Shown here piece by piece: positions 16,638-24,531 of a DNA stretch of 64,000 nt. The DNA is from Streptomonospora nanhaiensis (GTDB lineage: Bacteria; Actinomycetota; Actinomycetes; Streptosporangiales; Streptosporangiaceae). Within the stretch, counting starts at the first letter, position 1; each line of letters opens with the position of its first letter. The DNA is taken from contig NZ_CP113264.1 of NCBI RefSeq assembly GCF_026642255.1, positions 868,001 through 932,000 on the forward strand, given 5' to 3'. The notes beneath the pieces are model-generated. The model saw only the letters and a program-made list of their open reading frames with translations. It did no database searches and was not told the DNA's origin. The translations under genes and the position numbers were made by a program.

Positions 16638-18566
16638 CTACTTCCGGCCGGAGCCGTCCCCGCCGGACCCGGAGCCGGCCCCCTGGCCGGTGGCGGGCAC
16701 CGTGCTCCGGCCGCTCCCGCTCCCCGTTCCGGTTCCCTTGTCGACGGTGGTGCTGCCGGGACCGAAGTTCATCCCGTCGGCGTTCTGCGTCCCGAACACC
16801 TGGTTGCCGTAGTTGTTGTTGACGTTGTTGATGATGCGGCGCACCTGTTCCGTGTCGTAGCCCGCCTCCCGCAGCACGTCCCGGACGCAGATGAGCACCT
16901 TCTCCGGGACGGCGCGGGTGACGCGCTCGACGTCGTGGGCCTGGAACAGCTGCCTCAGGTCGGGTGCGGCGGACCGGTGCCGGACGCCCATCGTGGGGGA
17001 GTAGTCGAAGAACTCCCGGTTCGCCCGGGCCCAGGAGTACAGCCTCCTGTTCTCCAGGGCGGCGCTCCGGGACCTGACCGCGGCCACGGCCTCCGCCGGG
17101 TTCACCCTGAGGTCCTCCAGGACCCCGGTGAACGCCGCCCACAACAGCTGCGCGACCTCTGCGGGGTCGGAGCCGACCGGCAGGGGGCCCTCGGGGACCT
17201 GGTGGGCGGGGGAGACCGGAGGCATGACCAGCGTCTCGCCCTCGATGTTGAGCAGCCCGCCCTGGGTGGTCAGCCGGACGAAGAAGGTCACCACCACCTG
17301 GCTCTCCCACATGCTGACGCCGATCTCCACGAAGTGGCGGGCGCGCTCGTGGAAGGCGTCGATGAAGCCGGCCACCCACTCCTCCCGCAGCCGCCACCTC
17401 TGCTGGTCGATCAGTACCGGGGCCAACCGGGTGATGTCGTCCTGGCGCCGACCCGGCAGGAACACGCAGTCGGCCACCTCGACCTCGCGGCGGGTGCTCG
17501 TTCCCATGCCCTCGGTACCTGTGAGCCGGGGAACCTCTGTGCGCAGCCGGTCGTAGAGGCGTTCGATCAGCGCCGAACCCGCCACGGCCGCGCCTGCGTC
17601 CTCCGCTCCCGGAGCGTTCCCCGGCTCGGCCTCCGCGTCCGCGCCGGCGGACACGTCCTCCGCGGACGCGTGCGCGCCCCCCGCGCCCCCGGCGCCGTGC
17701 TCCGCCGCCTCCGCCCCGCCCCGGTCGGGGAAGAGCTTGAGCGTCAGGGGCCAGGAGGCGTAGGGCTCGCCCACGCCGACGAAGGGGGTGCGGTCGTTGT
17801 AGAAGGCCACCGGCACGGTGCCCACACCGCTGTCCCTCCGCGGGTGCTCCGCCCGCATGCGGATGGCGTGGAGGGCGGCGTTGGTCCTCCGCCGGACCCA
17901 GAACCCGGTGCCGACGGTGGCGCCGAGAAGGATCAGCAGCGCCGCCCAGAGGGGGAGGACGTCGCCGAGCCCGCCCGGTTCGGAGATCTCCGTCGGGCCT
18001 GAGCCGTACGAGTCCAGCCCCAGGAGGAACGCCGACTCGCTCAGGAGGAGGACCGGCAGGACGACGGCCACCAGAAGGACCGCGGTCACCGCGGCGGCCA
18101 GGAGGATCAGGCACCCCCCGCGTCGCCGCGAGGCGTCCTCGCCCTCACGGCGGCGGCGCGCCGCGGCGGCCAGGGCCCCGACCAGGACGAGGGCGGTGAG
18201 CGAGGCCAGGACGTTGAAGAGGGAGAGGACGGCGACGGCGCCCAGGAACAGCGCCCCCGCGGTGGCCCGGACACGGCGGGCCCTCCGGCACTCCTCGGCG
18301 ACGCGCACCGCGTCCAGGCCCGGCTCCCGTGGCACGGCGCGGTAGGGGTTCTCCACCCGCTCGCGCAGGACGTCGGCACGGAAGGCCGGGTCCTGCCAGG
18401 CCGCGGAGCTCAGGCGGGCGGTGGAGTCGTACTCGGGGGCGCCCGCCGCGTGCTCGACGCTCCACACGGCGGGGGCCGCGGCGAAGGGGGCGGCCGGGGC
18501 CGCTGTCGCAGGAGGGGGGACGCGGTCGGCGGGCCGCCTGCTCTGCTCGGGGATGTGCTCGGTCAC
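16638..18566 (-). CDS. Three-TM membrane protein with C-terminal Asn/Gly-rich motif
   Basis: A 642-residue protein of unknown family. Residues 1-100 are a Pro/Ala-rich cytoplasmic-looking segment, then hydrophobic spans at about 101-135, 150-176 and 203-224. A low-complexity acidic Ala/Gly linker follows (about 285-330), then a folded-looking domain (332-575) with DCVFLPGRRQDD, VSMWESQVVVTFFVRLTTQGG and an Ala-rich helix. Residues 579-609 are Asn-rich and carry NYGNQVFGTQNADGMNFG, repeated in the downstream nucleosidase. The last ~30 residues are Gly/Ser-rich. GTG 18566 has AGAAGGAG about 7 bases upstream. It is co-oriented with the genes on both sides and probably in one operon. It could be the membrane sensor or adaptor that recruits the nucleosidase; not proven. 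Confidence 0.8.
   Translation of the reverse strand: MTEHIPEQSRRPADRVPPPATAAPAAPFAAAPAVWSVEHAAGAPEYDSTARLSSAAWQDPAFRADVLRERVENPYRAVPREPGLDAVRVAEECRRARRVRATAGALFLGAVAVLSLFNVLASLTALVLVGALAAAARRRREGEDASRRRGGCLILLAAAVTAVLLVAVVLPVLLLSESAFLLGLDSYGSGPTEISEPGGLGDVLPLWAALLILLGATVGTGFWVRRRTNAALHAIRMRAEHPRRDSGVGTVPVAFYNDRTPFVGVGEPYASWPLTLKLFPDRGGAEAAEHGAGGAGGAHASAEDVSAGADAEAEPGNAPGAEDAGAAVAGSALIERLYDRLRTEVPRLTGTEGMGTSTRREVEVADCVFLPGRRQDDITRLAPVLIDQQRWRLREEWVAGFIDAFHERARHFVEIGVSMWESQVVVTFFVRLTTQGGLLNIEGETLVMPPVSPAHQVPEGPLPVGSDPAEVAQLLWAAFTGVLEDLRVNPAEAVAAVRSRSAALENRRLYSWARANREFFDYSPTMGVRHRSAAPDLRQLFQAHDVERVTRAVPEKVLICVRDVLREAGYDTEQVRRIINNVNNNYGNQVFGTQNADGMNFGPGSTTVDKGTGTGSGSGRSTVPATGQGAGSGSGGDGSGRK
16734..16810. 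repeat. 77-bp direct repeat, copy B (motif-coding DNA of membrane protein)
   Basis: Second copy of the repeat at 16405-16481. It encodes the C-terminal motif of the 642-residue membrane protein. Confidence 0.9.
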
Positions 18567-18670
18567 GGGGGCTCCTTCTGATCCCGGACGCCGGTCACCG
18601 GTGTCCGGTCTCGGACGGATGGGGGCGTGAGAAGGGCCGGGCGGGGGCTGCGGGTCTCTCCGGGGGCTCC

Positions 18671-19453
18671 CTACAGGTCGGGTGTCGTGGCGGGGGCGCC
18701 GCCGGGGACCCTGGCGGACTCCCACGCGGTGTCGAAGATCCGCAGCGCGAAGTCGTACAGGGCCCCGGACCGGTGGGCGACCACGCAGGGGGAGTGCCGC
18801 CCGTGCGCGTCGCCCTGGTACAGCGTGAGGAAGACGAGGTTGTCGGTGGCGATGACACGGTAGAGGTTCGGGAGGTCGTAGAAGCGGATTTCCGTGTTCT
18901 TCCGGTCCCGGGTGGCCTCGGACAGGTAGTGGAAGTTGGCCAGCACCTGCTCGGTGAGCAGGCCGCGGCCGAAACCGGGGTCGAGGGAGATGAGCTCCTC
19001 CTCCCTCCGCTCCAGCCAGGAACCCCCGCCCCCGGGGGCGCGGCCCGGGGCGGACCCGGCCCGGCTCCCGGCCGGGAGCCCCGCCGGACCCTCCCCCTCC
19101 GCCTCCGGGGAGGCGGTGGGGGAGGACCGGTCGGAGCCCGGGTCGGGCAGGAGCACCCGGACGAAGTCCGGCGGCCGTCCTCCGCCGTTCCACAGCGGCG
19201 CGAAGCCGTCCCGGGTGAGTTCGTTCCCCCGCCCGACCATGACGCGGAGCCAGCGCGCCCGGCTGATCTCGCCGGACAGCTCGGCCCTCGCGTCGTCCTG
19301 GTGCCGGTGGACCCGCAGCACTCCGAGCCCGCTCAGGCGGGCGACCGCTGCCAGGAGCCACCAGCGCAGACGTCGGGACAGCAGGCCCCCGAGCCCGACG
19401 GTGACGGCCGTGGCGGCCAGCGAACTGGTGACCCCGAGCATGAATTCCGTCAA
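18671..19453 (-). CDS. Membrane-anchored protein of unknown function, first gene of cassette
   Basis: A 260-residue protein with N-terminal hydrophobic segments (about residues 5-25 and 31-46), a Gly/Pro-rich linker near 115-140, and a C-terminal domain with EIRFYDLPNLYRVIATDN, LVFLTLYQGD and SGALYDFALRIFDTAWE. That C-terminal pattern recalls degenerate phospholipase-D-like domains used as sensors beside actinobacterial regulators, without an HKD catalytic motif; I hold this loosely. TTG 19453 is chosen because GAGGAG lies about 6 bases upstream; ATG 19441 is possible. It precedes the 642-residue membrane protein by 104 bases and is divergent from the Nudix regulator. Confidence 0.72.
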   Translation of the reverse strand: MTEFMLGVTSSLAATAVTVGLGGLLSRRLRWWLLAAVARLSGLGVLRVHRHQDDARAELSGEISRARWLRVMVGRGNELTRDGFAPLWNGGGRPPDFVRVLLPDPGSDRSSPTASPEAEGEGPAGLPAGSRAGSAPGRAPGGGGSWLERREEELISLDPGFGRGLLTEQVLANFHYLSEATRDRKNTEIRFYDLPNLYRVIATDNLVFLTLYQGDAHGRHSPCVVAHRSGALYDFALRIFDTAWESARVPGGAPATTPDL

Positions 19454-19508
19454 CGTGGGCTCCTCGTGGGGGTTCCGGACCGGCCCGACTCGGCAGGAGA
19501 CTTTCTAG

Positions 19509-19530
19509 TCACCCTGACCATAATGGGTGA
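19509..19530. promoter_or_regulatory. Candidate operator between divergent genes
   Basis: TCACCC (19509-19514) and GGGTGA (19525-19530) form a perfect 6-bp inverted repeat with a 10-base spacer. A second short repeat, AGGTC/GACCT, lies at about 19539-19553. Both sit upstream of the NrtR-like gene and the divergent membrane cassette. Confidence 0.45.
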
Positions 19531-19569
19531 TCTGTTTCAGGTCAAGGGGACCTTTAGTAGATTGGCCGG

Positions 19570-20322
19570 ATGACGCACAGCGCTCCACCAGCGGTTCCCC
19601 GGTTCCCCGTCTCGGTGACGGTCGACCTCGTCATCTTCACGGTCCGGGACGACGCCCTCCACGTGCTCCTCGTCGAGCGGGGCAAGGAGCCCTTCCTCGG
19701 CGGCAGCGCCCTTCCCGGCGGCTACGTCCGCCCCGACGAGGGGCTGGACGAGGCCGCGCTGCGCGAACTGCGGGAGGAGACCGGTCTGGACGGCGGACGG
19801 CTCCACCTGGAGCAGCTGCGGTCCTACGGAGACCCCGGCCGCGATCCGAGGGGGCGCGTCATCACCGTCGCCTACCTGGCGCTGGGACCGGACCTCCCCG
19901 CTCCCGTGGCGGGGACCGACGCCGCCCGCGCCTTCTGGGCACCGGTGGGGGAGGCCCTGCGCGCGGACTCCGGCCTCTCCTTCGACCACGGGGCGATCCT
20001 GGCCGACGCGGTCGAGCGGGCCCGCTCCAAGCTGGAGTACACCACGGTGGCCACGAGCTTCTGCCGGGAGCCCTTCACGGTCAGCGACCTGCGGCACGTC
20101 TACGAGGTGATCTGGGGGATCGCGCTGGACCCCAGCAACTTCCGCCGCAAGGTCACGAGGACGGCGGGCTTCCTCGAACCCACCGGGGAGCGCCGGACCT
20201 CGGAGACCGGCCGCCCGGCCGCCCTGTACCGGTTCGGCGGGGCCGCCGTGATGTCCCCGCCGCTCCTGCGCTCCGGTGACATCGCCGGCCGGGGCGCCGG
20301 GGGCGGTTCCGGCCGCGGGTGA
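19570..20322 (+). CDS. NrtR-like Nudix-family transcriptional regulator / hydrolase
   Basis: A 250-residue protein with an N-terminal Nudix domain (about residues 12-150) and a C-terminal winged-helix segment (EPFTVSDLRHVYEVIWG, then NFRRKVTR). That is the architecture of NrtR regulators, which sense ADP-ribose-type ligands and control NAD metabolism genes. Unlike many NrtR proteins, the Nudix box GGYVRPDEGLDEAALRELRE through ETG looks complete, so hydrolysis is possible. The ATG at 19570 lies just after a divergent promoter region with inverted repeats. No NAD gene is nearby; the adjacent divergent cassette includes a nucleosidase, which makes nucleotide-linked regulation worth considering. 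Confidence 0.85.
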   Translation: MTHSAPPAVPRFPVSVTVDLVIFTVRDDALHVLLVERGKEPFLGGSALPGGYVRPDEGLDEAALRELREETGLDGGRLHLEQLRSYGDPGRDPRGRVITVAYLALGPDLPAPVAGTDAARAFWAPVGEALRADSGLSFDHGAILADAVERARSKLEYTTVATSFCREPFTVSDLRHVYEVIWGIALDPSNFRRKVTRTAGFLEPTGERRTSETGRPAALYRFGGAAVMSPPLLRSGDIAGRGAGGGSGRG

Positions 20323-20471
20323 GGCGGACGGCGCGTCGTGCGACACCCGCGGCCGGGGGAGCGGCGCCCGGCGCCCCCGGAGCGGGCGGGGCGGGGCCCG
20401 GGCCCCGACGCGCCGGGGTCCGCCCGGGCCCGGGGTGGAACGGGAAACGGACACCGTGGTTGGCTACGGAC

Positions 20472-21440
20472 ATGTTCGCTATCACCGCAGCACGCATCTC
20501 ACCCGAGGACCCGCTCTCCGGCCTGGAGGCGGGTGAACGCCCCGACCCCGAACCCCGCGAGGGGTGGACCGTGGTCGACGTCAGGGCCGCCGCCCTCAAC
20601 CACCACGACCTGTGGAGCCTGCGGGGCACGGCGCTCAGCGAGAAGCACCTGCCGATGGTCCTGGGCACCGACGCGGCCGGCACCGACGAGGACGGCAACG
20701 AGGTCATCGTGCACGGCGTCGTCGGCGACCCCGCGGCGGGCGGCGGCGACGAGACCCTCGACCCGCGCCGGTCGCTGTTCTCGGAGGTCTACGACGGCTG
20801 TCTCGCGGAGAAGATCGCCGTCCCGAGGCGCAACCTGGTGCCCAAGCCGCCGGAGCTGAGCTTCGAGGAGGCCGCCTGCCTGCCCACCGCGTGGCTCACC
20901 GCCTACAGCATGCTCTTCGGCAAGGCCGACCTCCGGCCCGGTTCCGCGGTGCTCGTGCAGGGCGCGGGCGGCGGGGTGTCGGCGGCCCTCATCCGGCTGG
21001 CGTCCCACGTGGGGCACCGCGTCTACGCCACCAGCAGGAGCGGGGCCAAGAGGGAGCGGGCGCTCGCCCTGGGCGCCCACGCGGCGCTGCCCACGGGCGA
21101 GCGGCTGCCGGAGAGGGTCGACGCCGTCTTCGACTCGGTCGGCAAGGCCACCTGGGGCCACTCCCTGCGCTCCCTCAAGCCGGGCGGCGCGGTCATCACC
21201 TGCGGCGCCACCAGCGGCGACGCCCCCTCCGCCGAACTCAACCGCGTGTTCTTCCTCCAGCTGCGGGTCATCGGCTCCACCATGGGGACCCGGGAGGAAC
21301 TGGACGCCCTGGCGCGGATGTGCGCCCGCACCGGCGTGCGCCCCGAGATCGACCGGGTGCTGCCCCTGGACCGGGCCCGGGAGGGGTTCCGGGCGATGCT
21401 CGACGGGGACCACTTCGGCAAGATCGTCTTCACGGTCTGA
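20472..21440 (+). CDS. Zinc-type/quinone-oxidoreductase-like MDR family protein
   Basis: A 322-residue medium-chain dehydrogenase/reductase. The N-terminal GroES-like part includes DVRAAALNHHDLWSLRG and LPMVLGTDAAG. The Rossmann part carries VLVQGAGGGVSAALIRLA near residue 160 and VFDSVGKATW. The classical zinc ligands are not obvious, so a quinone oxidoreductase or crotonyl-CoA-reductase-like enzyme without catalytic zinc is likelier. ATG 20472 has only weak upstream purines. It is separated from the Nudix gene by 149 GC-rich bases, so it may have its own promoter. The substrate is unknown. Confidence 0.85.
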   Translation: MFAITAARISPEDPLSGLEAGERPDPEPREGWTVVDVRAAALNHHDLWSLRGTALSEKHLPMVLGTDAAGTDEDGNEVIVHGVVGDPAAGGGDETLDPRRSLFSEVYDGCLAEKIAVPRRNLVPKPPELSFEEAACLPTAWLTAYSMLFGKADLRPGSAVLVQGAGGGVSAALIRLASHVGHRVYATSRSGAKRERALALGAHAALPTGERLPERVDAVFDSVGKATWGHSLRSLKPGGAVITCGATSGDAPSAELNRVFFLQLRVIGSTMGTREELDALARMCARTGVRPEIDRVLPLDRAREGFRAMLDGDHFGKIVFTV

Positions 21441-21486
21441 CCCGCGTCCGCCGGCTCCGCCCGGGGCGGCGCGTGCCGTGGCCGTC

Positions 21487-21505
21487 CCGGGGGCCGCGCC
21501 CCCGG
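21487..21505 (+). terminator. Possible hairpin terminator after MDR gene
   Basis: CCGGGGGC/GCCCCCGG 8-bp stem with a 3-base loop, 47 bases after the stop codon. No U-tract. Confidence 0.35.
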
Positions 21506-21663
21506 AGTCCCGGCCGGCGGGACCCTCCGCCGGACGGACCGCCCGACCGGTCCCGGGTCCCGGCGAGGGGTTGCGGAGTCGAGGACAGAGGATGACCGCC
21601 TCTTCTCGTAGCTTCGTCCCGGAGACGCCGGGCGGGGTCCGGCCGAGGACACGGAGGCACACC

Positions 21664-22089
21664 ATGCTGCGCGGAATGAGCACCATCAGCCTGTGGGCGG
21701 ACGACGTCACCGAGGCCGTCGACTGGTACACGGAGGTCCTGGGCGTCGAACCGTACTTCGAGCGCCCGGGGCAGGGGCTGCCGCCCGCCTACGTCGAGTT
21801 CCGGATCGGCGACCACCAGCACGAACTGGGCATCGTCGACCGCAGGTACGCCCCGGCCCCCGCGAGGCCGGGCCCGGGCGGAGCGGTGGTGTTCTGGCAC
21901 GTGGACGACGTGGAGGGAGCCGTCGGGCGCCTGCTCGGACTGGGCGCGACCGAGTACGAGCCGATCACGGAACGGGGCCCGGGTTTCGTCACCGCGTCGG
22001 TGGTCGACCCGTTCGGCAACGTGCTGGGGGTCATGTACAACTCCCACTACCTGGAGATGCTCGACGCGCGCCGAACCCCGGGCCCGTGA
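21664..22089 (+). CDS. VOC-family (glyoxalase/bleomycin-resistance-like) protein
   Basis: A 141-residue protein with the paired beta-alpha-beta-beta-beta modules of the vicinal-oxygen-chelate fold. Examples are ISLWADDVTEAVDWYTEVLG at the N-terminus and FWHVDDVEGAVGRLLGLGA plus VVDPFGNVLGVMYN in the second half. Members bind metal or act as dioxygenases, isomerases or resistance proteins; the substrate cannot be told here. ATG 21664 has GGAGG about 9 bases upstream. The last ~12 residues run into low-complexity sequence. It is convergent with the coiled-coil gene across a repeat-rich spacer. Confidence 0.88.
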   Translation: MLRGMSTISLWADDVTEAVDWYTEVLGVEPYFERPGQGLPPAYVEFRIGDHQHELGIVDRRYAPAPARPGPGGAVVFWHVDDVEGAVGRLLGLGATEYEPITERGPGFVTASVVDPFGNVLGVMYNSHYLEMLDARRTPGP

Positions 22090-22120
22090 CGGACGGGGCA
22101 CGGTGCGCCCCGCGGCACCC

Positions 22121-22223
22121 GCACGCCCCGCGGCGCCCGCGCCCCGGGAGGCGGGGGAGCCGATCCACCGCACGCCCCGCGGCGCCCGCACGCCCCGCGG
22201 CGCCCGCACGCCCCGCGGCGCCC
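22121..22223. repeat. 18-bp GC-rich tandem repeats
   Basis: GCACGCCCCGCGGCGCCC occurs three times head to tail at 22170-22223 and once more at 22121-22138, with degenerate partial copies around them, in the spacer between two convergent genes. Confidence 0.85.
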
Positions 22224-22241
22224 GCGCGCCCCGGGAACGCC

Positions 22242-22276
22242 GGAGGGCCGGGACGCCCGCGGCGTCCCGGCCCTCC
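22242..22276. terminator. Bidirectional hairpin between VOC and coiled-coil genes
   Basis: A perfect 16-bp stem (22242-22257 and 22261-22276) around a 3-base loop. A second, bulged hairpin lies at about 22290-22317, next to the stop codon of the minus-strand gene. Confidence 0.7.
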
Positions 22277-22326
22277 CGGGGGCGGTCAGGGGGCGGACGG
22301 CGCGTCCGCCGCCCCCGTCCCGCCCG

Positions 22327-24531
22327 CTACTCGTCGTCCTCGTCCTCGTCGCGGCGGCGCTTCTTCTTGCCGTCCCTGCCCGGGCGCAGCAGCGCCTCGG
22401 CCAGGGCGAGCACCGTCTCCTCCAGGGAGGAGAACCGCTTGGTGATGTCGTCGTGCGAGTTCTCGACCGCCTCGGTGACGGTCTCCTCCAGCTCGTGGCG
22501 GTCCGGACGCTGCTTGAGCTCGCGCAGCACCGGGGCCACCGCCGAGGTGACGTGCTCGTCGATCTCGTCCAGCTTGCCGGAGTGGTCCAGCTGCGGACGG
22601 TCCACCAGGTCGGTCAGGCGGCGGTGCAGCTCGCTGACCTCCATGGTCTGCGGAAGCTGGTTGAGCCGCTGGTTGAGCGCCTCCAGCCGGTCGTCGATGG
22701 CCTCCATGCGGCCGTCCACGCCCTCGAAGTGCCCGCTGACGCCCTCGAACTGGCCCTCGACGCCGTTGATCCGGCCGTCCACGCCGTCCAGGCGGCCGTT
22801 GACACCGTCCATCCGGCCGTCGATGCGGTCGATCTTGCCCTCGACGGACTCGAAGCTTCCCTCGAAGTGCCCCTCGAAGGTGTCGAAGCGGTCGGTGAGG
22901 CGGCCCAGCTCGTGGTCCACCTTGCCGGTGATCTGCGAGAGGTGGTTGTCGACCTTGCCGGTCAGCGCCTCGCGCTGCCGCTCCAGGCGCTCGTCCAGCG
23001 CGCCGCGGTGGGCCTCGACCTGTTCGGTGAGTGCCTCGGCCAGCGTCCGGTGCCGCTCCTCGGACTCCGTGGAGAGCCTGTCGCCGGACTCCCGGACGGA
23101 CTCGCGCAGCTCCGCGAAGCCCGCGGTGACCCGCTCGGAGTCCTCGGAGATCCGGGCGCCCAGGGCGTCGGTGCGCTCGGCCAGGGCCTCGCGCAGCCGC
23201 TCCGACGTGGACTCGGCGTGCTCCCGGGTCTCGGTACGGCCCAGCTCCATCTCCTCGCCGAGCTCGGCCAGGCGCTGGCGCAGGTGGGTGCGCAGCTCGG
23301 TGAGCGACGACTCGTGGTTCTCCCGCAGCTTGGCGAGCGATCCCGTGACGTCGGCGACGGCGGCGGTCGCCTCGGCGTGGTTCTCCTCGGCCTGCGTGCT
23401 GAGGTAGCCGACGCTCTCCGCGACCTTGGCGGCCAGGGCCTCGTGCTTGCCGGTGAGGGCCTCGTGGCGCTCGCCGGACGCGGCCGCCAGGGCGGTGAGC
23501 TCCCCGGCCAGGGCGGTGGTGCGCTCGCCCAGCTCGCCGGTGTTCTCCTGGAGGCGGGCCAGCAGGGCCTCGTGCTGCTGCGCGGTGCGCTCCTCCAGGG
23601 CGGTGCGCAGCTCGGCCGTGCGCTCCCCGCCCTCGGTGCGGAGCTCGGCGGCCCGCTCCTCGACGGAGGCCCGGAGGTCGCCGGCGCGCTCCTCCACGAG
23701 GGTCCGCAGCTCGCCGGAGGCCTCTTCGACCTTGGCGGTGACGGTCTCGCCCAGGGCGGCGCCCGCGGCGGTGAGGGCCTCGCGGCTCTCGGCGACGACG
23801 CCCGCCAGGCTCTCGCGCCCGGCCTCGACGGCGCCGGTGATCTCGGTCCGCCCGGCGGCCAGCGCCTCGGCCAGCTCGGTGCGCCCCTCGGCGAGGGAGT
23901 CGGAGAGCTCGGTGCGGCTCTCGGCCAGAGCGGTGACGACGGCCCCGTGCCGCTCGCCGGAGACCTCGGAGAGGGCGGACAGCGACGCCTCGACGGCGTC
24001 GGCCTTGGCGGTGAGCGCGGCGAGGGCGGTGTCGAGGGAGTCCAGGCGGGCGCCCACGGTCTCGCTCAGCCCGTTCAGGCGCTCACCGAGCTCGGTGACC
24101 TGGTCGGCCGTCCGGTCGCCGGTCTCGGCCATCCGCTGGAGGCGGGTGAGCACGGTGTCCAGGTGTCCGGCGATGCGCTGGGTGTCGGCCCGCAGGGAGG
24201 GCATGTCCGACAGCGGCTTGACCTGCTGGCCGACGACCTCGATGTGCTCGGCGAGGGTCTCGGCCCATTCCGGCGGGCGGGCGAGGAAGTCGTCGATGCG
24301 CCCGTTGACCGTGGTGACGGACTCGGCGAGGGAGGTGAGCTCGCGCTCGCGCAGTTCGCGGAGCAGCCACTCCATCCCCTCGAGGCGCTGGCGCATCTCC
24401 TCGCTGACGGCGCCCTGCGACTTCTGCTCGGAGACGTGCTCCTGGGCGGCCTGGGAGAGCAGGTCACGCATCCGGTCGGAGACACCGGACTGGCCTCCCC
24501 CGTTGAGGAAGTTGTGATTGGTCTGTTCCAC
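22327..24531 (-). CDS. Long coiled-coil protein, function unknown
   Basis: A 734-residue highly charged protein, nearly all predicted alpha-helical coiled coil, without signal peptide or membrane segment. Residues ~60-520 are Glu/Ala/Leu/Arg-rich with many SxERxxAL-type heptads. At about 545-620 a tight 7-residue repeat of the form xxGRxDG or xxGxFEGV runs for many copies. The C-terminus is strongly basic then acidic (KKKRRRDEDEDDE). GTG 24531 has AAAGGAG upstream. It may be a cytoskeletal or scaffold protein in the manner of FilP/Scy, but it is not obviously homologous to them. Monocistronic, convergent with the VOC gene. Confidence 0.8.
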   Translation of the reverse strand: MEQTNHNFLNGGGQSGVSDRMRDLLSQAAQEHVSEQKSQGAVSEEMRQRLEGMEWLLRELRERELTSLAESVTTVNGRIDDFLARPPEWAETLAEHIEVVGQQVKPLSDMPSLRADTQRIAGHLDTVLTRLQRMAETGDRTADQVTELGERLNGLSETVGARLDSLDTALAALTAKADAVEASLSALSEVSGERHGAVVTALAESRTELSDSLAEGRTELAEALAAGRTEITGAVEAGRESLAGVVAESREALTAAGAALGETVTAKVEEASGELRTLVEERAGDLRASVEERAAELRTEGGERTAELRTALEERTAQQHEALLARLQENTGELGERTTALAGELTALAAASGERHEALTGKHEALAAKVAESVGYLSTQAEENHAEATAAVADVTGSLAKLRENHESSLTELRTHLRQRLAELGEEMELGRTETREHAESTSERLREALAERTDALGARISEDSERVTAGFAELRESVRESGDRLSTESEERHRTLAEALTEQVEAHRGALDERLERQREALTGKVDNHLSQITGKVDHELGRLTDRFDTFEGHFEGSFESVEGKIDRIDGRMDGVNGRLDGVDGRINGVEGQFEGVSGHFEGVDGRMEAIDDRLEALNQRLNQLPQTMEVSELHRRLTDLVDRPQLDHSGKLDEIDEHVTSAVAPVLRELKQRPDRHELEETVTEAVENSHDDITKRFSSLEETVLALAEALLRPGRDGKKKRRRDEDEDDE

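Noticed and set aside
22121..22223. CRISPR-like array
   Set aside because: The repeats are directly tandem with no unique spacers of constant length, and no cas gene is near.
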